From Mariprofundaceae bacterium (GTDB lineage Bacteria > Pseudomonadota > Zetaproteobacteria > Mariprofundales > Mariprofundaceae): a stretch of DNA of 28,785 nucleotides. The translations under genes were made by a program, and so were the position numbers. The first letter of the stretch is position 1. Each line of letters starts with the position of its first letter. Positions 25,338 to 28,785 of this stretch are shown piece after piece. The DNA lies in contig JAUZQT010000117.1 in NCBI GenBank assembly GCA_030950825.1, positions 1-28,785 of the forward strand. The letters are read 5' to 3'. The notes below the pieces were generated by a model. The model was given only the letters and a program-made list of their open reading frames with translations, was not told the DNA's origin and searched no databases.

Positions 25338-25616
25338 TCATGGTGTACCATGATTGCGTTGAAGATCCAACAGCTCCATCTCGGCCTGATGAAGCTTTTC
25401 ATGCAAAGCCGCATGATTGGTCATCTGAGTTGTCAGATCTTGCATTTGCATCTGGATAAGGTCTTTTTGAGCGACAATCTCTTCTTCGAGTTGCTCCACT
25501 GTATTTTCAAGTGTCCATTGAGCATTCTTCTGTTTGCGATGCAATACATAACACAAAATGAGAGATATACCCCATAAACTCGCAAACAACACGCCACCCA
25601 CACTGACTTCACACAT
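25338..25616 (-). CDS. Small membrane protein with coiled coil, unknown function
   Basis: The 92-residue frame has one N-terminal membrane segment (VLFASLWGISLILCYVL, about 9-25). A basic HRKQK stop-transfer and a long heptad-like coiled coil (VEQLEEEIVAQKDLIQMQMQ and on) follow. The layout resembles small membrane-anchored coiled-coil proteins such as PspB-like or LapA-like ones, but I recognise no family. Its ATG overlaps the stop region of the DUF455 gene by eight bases. The sequence directly upstream is an insertion-sequence-end repeat (25618-25656), so its original promoter or start region may have been altered. It lies 51 bases upstream of uvrB on the same strand. Confidence 0.5.
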   Translation of the reverse strand: MCEVSVGGVLFASLWGISLILCYVLHRKQKNAQWTLENTVEQLEEEIVAQKDLIQMQMQDLTTQMTNHAALHEKLHQAEMELLDLQRNHGTP

Positions 25617-26469
25617 CTTTCACAGTAGGTCTTTCTATTCTCGGACAGCCTCCTAGCAGAATATTTATTTCCGCCTCTGAAAAACCAGCCTGTTCACGCG
25701 CCTGTAAATTCAATACACCACCAATGCCTTTTGGAAAGTGTTTTTCAACCAATGTAAAAAATGTTTCAGTTGGTTTTATCTGCCGTTGTTTGCAAACATA
25801 GCGAAACCAACGTGTACCAATTGCCACGTGCCCTACTTCATCGTTAAAAATAATATCCAATAAGGTCGCCGCATGTGAATCCCCAACATTTACAAACTTT
25901 TTTTGGATACTGGGCGTAACATCCAAACCGCGTGCTTCCAATACACGTGGAACCAATGCCATACGAACCAGAACATCATGGGATGTGCTCTCAGCCATTT
26001 CCCATAGCCCATTGTGCGCAGGATAATCGCCGTATTCAGCGCCTAAATGGCGTAAATGGGCACGAACAAGTTCAAAATGGTAGACTTCTTCAAGTGCTAC
26101 CCGTATCCAGTCCGCATAAAATGCCAGCGGCATTTGATCAAAGCGTTGCACGGCATCCAGTGCTAAATTAATGGCATTAAATTCAATGTGTGCAATGGCA
26201 TGCATCATTGTTTTTTGCCCTTCCAGTGTGCCCATCGCACGTTTCGGCACTTTTCCAGCCAGCACCAGTTCAGGTTGTGGTGGTCTTCCGGGAGCATACA
26301 CGTCCACTACTTCACCAAATCCACCCCCTAATCCATCACTAAAGGCCTCTCTGATATGTTCTTTTTTTAAATCGGCCAGTTTTTTGACAGCTTGACGTGT
26401 GAGGCTCATTTTTTCATCGACATTGGATGCCAATAAGGCCTTCCGTACAGCATCTAAAAAATCACTCAT
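25609..26469 (-). CDS. DUF455 ferritin-like protein with repeat-derived C-terminus
   Basis: The DUF455 family has a ferritin-like four-helix fold with a probable di-metal site. Candidate ligands are HAIAHIE (about residues 91-97), EEVYHFE (about 128-134) and DEVGH (about 209-213). The native enzyme role is not established to my knowledge. The body of the protein looks complete through REQAGFSEAEINIL, near where relatives end. The last residues, LGGCPRIERPTVKDV, are encoded by an insertion-sequence-end repeat, so the original C-terminus has been replaced. AAGGGG lies six bases before the ATG. The gene diverges from hflD across a 56-base gap that must hold both promoters. Confidence 0.88.
   Translation of the reverse strand: MSDFLDAVRKALLASNVDEKMSLTRQAVKKLADLKKEHIREAFSDGLGGGFGEVVDVYAPGRPPQPELVLAGKVPKRAMGTLEGQKTMMHAIAHIEFNAINLALDAVQRFDQMPLAFYADWIRVALEEVYHFELVRAHLRHLGAEYGDYPAHNGLWEMAESTSHDVLVRMALVPRVLEARGLDVTPSIQKKFVNVGDSHAATLLDIIFNDEVGHVAIGTRWFRYVCKQRQIKPTETFFTLVEKHFPKGIGGVLNLQAREQAGFSEAEINILLGGCPRIERPTVKDV
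25618..25656 (-). repeat. Insertion-sequence-end-like repeat, copy 3 (inside the DUF455 reading frame)
   Basis: Read on the minus strand, this is CTAGGAGGCTGTCCGAGAATAG followed by AAAGACCTACTGTGAAA, matching copy 2 (14674-14712) with one mismatch. It encodes the last residues of the DUF455 protein and lies immediately before the start of the small membrane protein. No transposase remnant is visible next to it. Confidence 0.8.
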
Positions 26470-26525
26470 TTCATTCCCCTTACCCTACCCTTGAGTCTCA
26501 GCGCACATATCGCCACAATACGCCC

Positions 26526-27158
26526 ATGCCATATGAAGATCATGCCCACACCCGCATCATAGCACTGGCTGCCTTGATGCAAACATCAAAACTTGTTGAT
26601 GATATTGCCCGTAAGGGAAGCTGCGATACCGAAGATTTCAATGCACTCATTCACAGTCTTTTCACAGACTCAAACACCAGGCCTGAAGCCTTATTTGGCG
26701 GAAACAATCATTTAAAATCGGGTCTTCTTCTTAGCAAACATATGCTATCAGGTGAAAGTGTTGATCAGGCAAAGGCCGTAATGGCATATACGGCAAGCCT
26801 GATTGCCGTTGAAAAAAAACTCCATAAACATGATGACATATTACAACAAATAGCCGATGGCATGCAGCGTGTTCAAAAACAAGCCAATTACTTTGACAGC
26901 ATGGTTCATGAAAGTGTTATTGGCGGTATTGCTGATCTTTATGGTAACACCATTAGCACCTTAACGCCGCGCATTATTATTCATGGCAAACCAGAAATCC
27001 TTCGCCAACACAGCAATACCAATAAAGTCAGGGCATTATTACTATCTGGTATTCGGGCTGCTCATTTGTGGCGCCAACACAAAGGGGGACATTTCAGGCT
27101 ACTCTTTGGACGCAAGAAGCTGCTGCGTGATATTGATAGCATTTTAAAAACACTTTAA
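26526..27158 (+). CDS. hflD: HflD homologue (DUF489)
   Basis: HflD is a peripheral inner-membrane protein; in E. coli it binds the lambda CII protein and affects lysogeny, while its host role is unclear. This 210-residue protein matches along its length: ALAALMQTSKLVDDIARKG, LFGGNNHLKSGL, the AYTASLIAVEKKL helix, TLTPRIIIHGKPEIL, and the strongly conserved VRALLLSGIRAAHLWRQHKG with RLLFGRKKLL near the end. The ATG at 26526 gives the family length; longer upstream frames are not supported. In many proteobacteria hflD sits between mnmA and purB; here it diverges from a DUF455 gene and is followed by a 167-bp repeat, so that linkage is lost. Confidence 0.9.
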   Translation: MPYEDHAHTRIIALAALMQTSKLVDDIARKGSCDTEDFNALIHSLFTDSNTRPEALFGGNNHLKSGLLLSKHMLSGESVDQAKAVMAYTASLIAVEKKLHKHDDILQQIADGMQRVQKQANYFDSMVHESVIGGIADLYGNTISTLTPRIIIHGKPEILRQHSNTNKVRALLLSGIRAAHLWRQHKGGHFRLLFGRKKLLRDIDSILKTL

Positions 27159-27238
27159 AACAGTTCGCAACTCAAGCAATCATGCGCATCCACTCAAAGC
27201 CGAATATTTTTAATCAATGCGATTAGATTCAAATAATT

Positions 27239-27405
27239 TAGCCTTAATAATTCATAAATCGTTGTGATGATTGCGAAGAACCTTTATCTGCAACGATTTT
27301 TTTGTCGGAAGTGCCGTACCAATGGATACGGTCGACTGGCAAAGAATTCGTTACGGATAAAGGGGCAAGCAAGGGCACGACAGTATTTGTAAATTATTCA
27401 GGTTA
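27239..27405. mobile_element. 167-bp TA-bounded palindromic element (MITE-like, type A copy 2, diverged)
   Basis: It aligns end to end with 15248-15414 at the same length. Shared stretches include ATTCATRAATCG near the left end, CTGCAACGAT/TTGCAACGGAT, and ATACGGTCGAYTGGCAAAG in the centre. The terminal repeats are more decayed (TAGCCTTAATAATTCA and TAAATTATTCAGGTTA) but are still bounded by TA. Divergence suggests an older insertion. It fills most of the 367-base gap between hflD and the next gene. Confidence 0.75.
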
Positions 27406-27417
27406 GGTTAACGCAGA

Positions 27418-27534
27418 TGAAACTTTTTCCCATCAGTTCACGCCCACAACGGGCACATACAATCAGCTCAGATGCTGTAAGGGTCGCAAAAAAACAACTA
27501 TTCAAATTTAAGCAGTTGTTTCTAAATGGATAGT
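27418..27534 (+). CDS. Possible 38-residue basic peptide ORF upstream of the small membrane gene
   Basis: The frame reads MKLFPISSRPQRAHTISSDA and ends VAKKQLFKFKQLFLNG, overlapping the next start by nine bases. It would fit a coupled leader peptide, but no ribosome-binding site or family match is seen. The same DNA forms a hairpin (AAACAACT 27492-27499 with AGTTGTTT 27514-27521) a few bases before the next ATG, which may instead be a regulatory or terminator structure. Confidence 0.2.
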
Positions 27535-27732
27535 TCATCAATAATGATTTGGAGTGTCTTGTTTGGTGGCATAGGTATTGGCTTTTTTATGTATGGAAAA
27601 AAGCAGAAAGCCATTGTCCCACTGTGCACAGGGTTAGCGCTTTTTGTTTTCCCATATTTCATGACTAGTGTTGCCATGTTGCTTGTCGTTGGCGTTGTTT
27701 TAATAGCAATACCATATTTCATAAGGTTATAG
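27526..27732 (+). CDS. Small two- or three-segment membrane protein, conserved hypothetical
   Basis: The 68-residue protein is almost wholly membrane: IWSVLFGGIGIGFFMYGKKQ, then IVPLCTGLALFVFPYFM, then VAMLLVVGVVLIAIPYFIRL. The GxGFxxYGKKQK turn and the PYFxR end resemble a family of tiny conserved inner-membrane proteins seen across proteobacteria and sometimes labelled amino-acid-transport related without evidence. No function can be assigned. No clear ribosome-binding site precedes the ATG at 27526. A hairpin ends five bases before it, which could hide the start in an RNA structure. Confidence 0.65.
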   Translation: MDSSSIMIWSVLFGGIGIGFFMYGKKQKAIVPLCTGLALFVFPYFMTSVAMLLVVGVVLIAIPYFIRL

Positions 27733-27785
27733 TTTTCACTGAAGTTTCCTGAATTCGTATCATAAGCGCAATCGAGAGCATAGTC

Positions 27786-27941
27786 TCAACTGTGACCTTT
27801 ATTCATGAGCTCCTTCATACTTAAATGAAGCAGCTCTTCTGTGGAATATGTTGTCGAATTTAGCGCATCTGCCCAAAGCGATAAAGGGCTACTTAGCAGC
27901 GATACAATCAAAGACAATGCACACCGCACTGGGAATTTCAT
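27786..27941 (-). pseudogene. N-terminal remnant of a TonB-dependent receptor
   Basis: A 51-codon frame starts at an ATG preceded by GAGAG and encodes MKFPVRCALSLIVSLLSSPL, a signal peptide ending near LWADA. STEELLHLSMKELMN follows. That last stretch is the usual mature start of TonB-dependent receptors (typically DLLDLSLEELMNIEV). It then reads KGHS and stops, where IEVTS and the plug domain should follow. The remaining several hundred residues are absent, and no barrel fragment lies downstream. It could still be secreted as a short peptide but is best read as a deletion remnant. It lies 46 bases downstream of apaH. Confidence 0.6.
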
Positions 27942-27987
27942 TTATTTTCTCTCATTTAAAAGTTTTTCCTCACTCAGCTTTTACCAT

Positions 27988-28785
27988 TCAATAAGCTGTA
28001 TCGCTGGGTACTGTTGTGACAATCGTTTTTTTCTTATCCAAACGTGCCAAACTCAAGCCACCACCCCACACACAACCAGAATCCAAACCCAATACATGCG
28101 CTTGATCCAGCATCAAACCTTTGGCTGCCCAGTGACCATATACGATACGATGCTTTTTCCGCCATGCCAAATCATCATGTGCAAACCACGGCTTTTCGCA
28201 CACTCTCTTTGCTTCACCTGCCCGCACATGCCAATTAAAGCTGCCTTTAGCCGTGCAGTAGCGTGCACGCGTCAATACCGCAGTTGTGAAAATTAATGCA
28301 TGCAAAGCGGAACCTTTTGGTTCGCATTTAGGAAATTCAGCATGGTGTAAATGCATACAGAATGTTTGCCAATCACCACTTCGCAATACTGCATGCACCG
28401 CTTTCGCACGTTTTTTCGTCTGTTTTAGTGTCCATTGAGGGTGCAAACCTGCATGTACCATACACCAACCCAACTTTTTATCGGTATGAATCAAAGGCTG
28501 GTAACGCAACCACTCAATCAATATATCAGCATCCTTGGCAGCCAAAAGCGTTTCAAATGTATCACTTTTATACTGTCTTCCCCCACACGACTGCTCCAAC
28601 AAATGCAAATCATGATTACCCAACACGCATACACAACTATCACCAAATGCTTTTAAAAAACGTAGTGTTTGCAGTGAATCTGGGCCACGGTTAACCAAAT
28701 CACCAGCACACCATAGCACATCTTTCTGCGGATCAAATGCCACTTTATCCAACAATCGCCTCAAAGCATTGTAACAACCTTGAAT
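27988..28785 (-). CDS. apaH: Diadenosine tetraphosphatase ApaH (5' end beyond the window)
   Basis: ApaH symmetrically cleaves Ap4A to two ADP and also removes Np4 caps from bacterial RNAs. The frame is open to the window edge and begins IQGCYNALRRLLDK, matching the conserved GDIQGCYxxL start, so only about eight residues, including one metal-binding GD, are missing. Visible metallophosphatase motifs are GDLVNRGPDS, LGNHDLHLLE and YGHWAAKG, with the ApaH-specific FTTAVLTRARYC and LGLDSGCVWGG. The C-terminus (KKKTIVTTVPSDTAY) is near normal length. Nothing upstream is visible, so the usual ksgA-apaG linkage cannot be checked. Confidence 0.95.
   Translation of the reverse strand: MQGCYNALRRLLDKVAFDPQKDVLWCAGDLVNRGPDSLQTLRFLKAFGDSCVCVLGNHDLHLLEQSCGGRQYKSDTFETLLAAKDADILIEWLRYQPLIHTDKKLGWCMVHAGLHPQWTLKQTKKRAKAVHAVLRSGDWQTFCMHLHHAEFPKCEPKGSALHALIFTTAVLTRARYCTAKGSFNWHVRAGEAKRVCEKPWFAHDDLAWRKKHRIVYGHWAAKGLMLDQAHVLGLDSGCVWGGGLSLARLDKKKTIVTTVPSDTAY

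Noticed and set aside
26427..26525. Extended 33-residue N-terminus for HflD
   Set aside because: The extension overlaps the divergent DUF455 start and promoter gap, and the ATG at 26526 gives the normal family length.
27841..28296. 151-residue plus-strand frame
   Set aside because: It is antisense to apaH and to the TonB-receptor leader, both of which have clear family signatures.

Overview
The window is a housekeeping stretch of a Gram-negative proteobacterial chromosome with moderate to low GC (roughly mid-40s % by eye). HflD, ApaH and TrmB, a signal-peptide c-type cytochrome, a TonB-receptor leader remnant and a DUF3683 oxidoreductase all point to Proteobacteria, with a gamma-, beta- or zeta-like flavour. 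The species cannot be fixed from sequence alone. I see no prophage, CRISPR array, rRNA or tRNA gene.

Layout. 1-390: left edge with no secure gene and a long hairpin. 391-1985 (minus): trmB and a DUF4438 gene, coupled by an ATGA overlap. 2307-4908 (plus): a formate/nitrite-type channel, a perfect 14-bp stem-loop, then a fused PP2C phosphatase/Ser-Thr kinase with a C-terminal membrane anchor. 4932-7742 (minus): a large RelE-like/SF1 helicase/ankyrin-type protein standing alone between two copies of a repeat end. 7970-10335 (minus): two peptide-type ABC permeases followed by tadA. 10626-14432 (minus): a 1268-residue DUF3683/FAD oxidase/Fe-S/CCG fusion. 14433-15568: repeats, an ISL3-type transposase remnant and a small cytochrome c gene. 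15569-19362 (plus): gyrA and serS, coupled by ATGA. 19318-25286 (minus): a broken PLP-enzyme gene, an 8-copy heptanucleotide repeat, an SWI2/SNF2 helicase with a SWIM finger, and uvrB. 25338-26469 (minus): a small coiled-coil membrane protein and a ferritin-like DUF455 protein. 26526-27732 (plus): hflD, a repeat and a tiny membrane protein. 27786-28785 (minus): a TonB-receptor N-terminal remnant and apaH, which runs off the window.

The most unusual theme is small mobile or palindromic elements. One family is about 167 bp, bounded by TA...TA, with terminal repeats TAGCCCGCATTATTCA (full copies 15248-15414 and 27239-27405; end remnants at 4906-4926 and 7792). Two copies sit exactly in stop codons and regenerate TAG. 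A second 167-bp palindromic element (14511-14677) is bounded by CTAG. A third repeat, CTAGGAGGCTGTCCGAGAATAG, looks like the end of an ISL3-type insertion sequence. It occurs three times and supplies the C-terminus of the DUF455 protein. Two gene ruins (a PLP deaminase and a TonB receptor) add to a picture of gene decay around small repeats.

The single most interesting protein is the RelE-like/helicase fusion at 4932-7742. Its role is not known to me; a defence or stress role is only a hypothesis.
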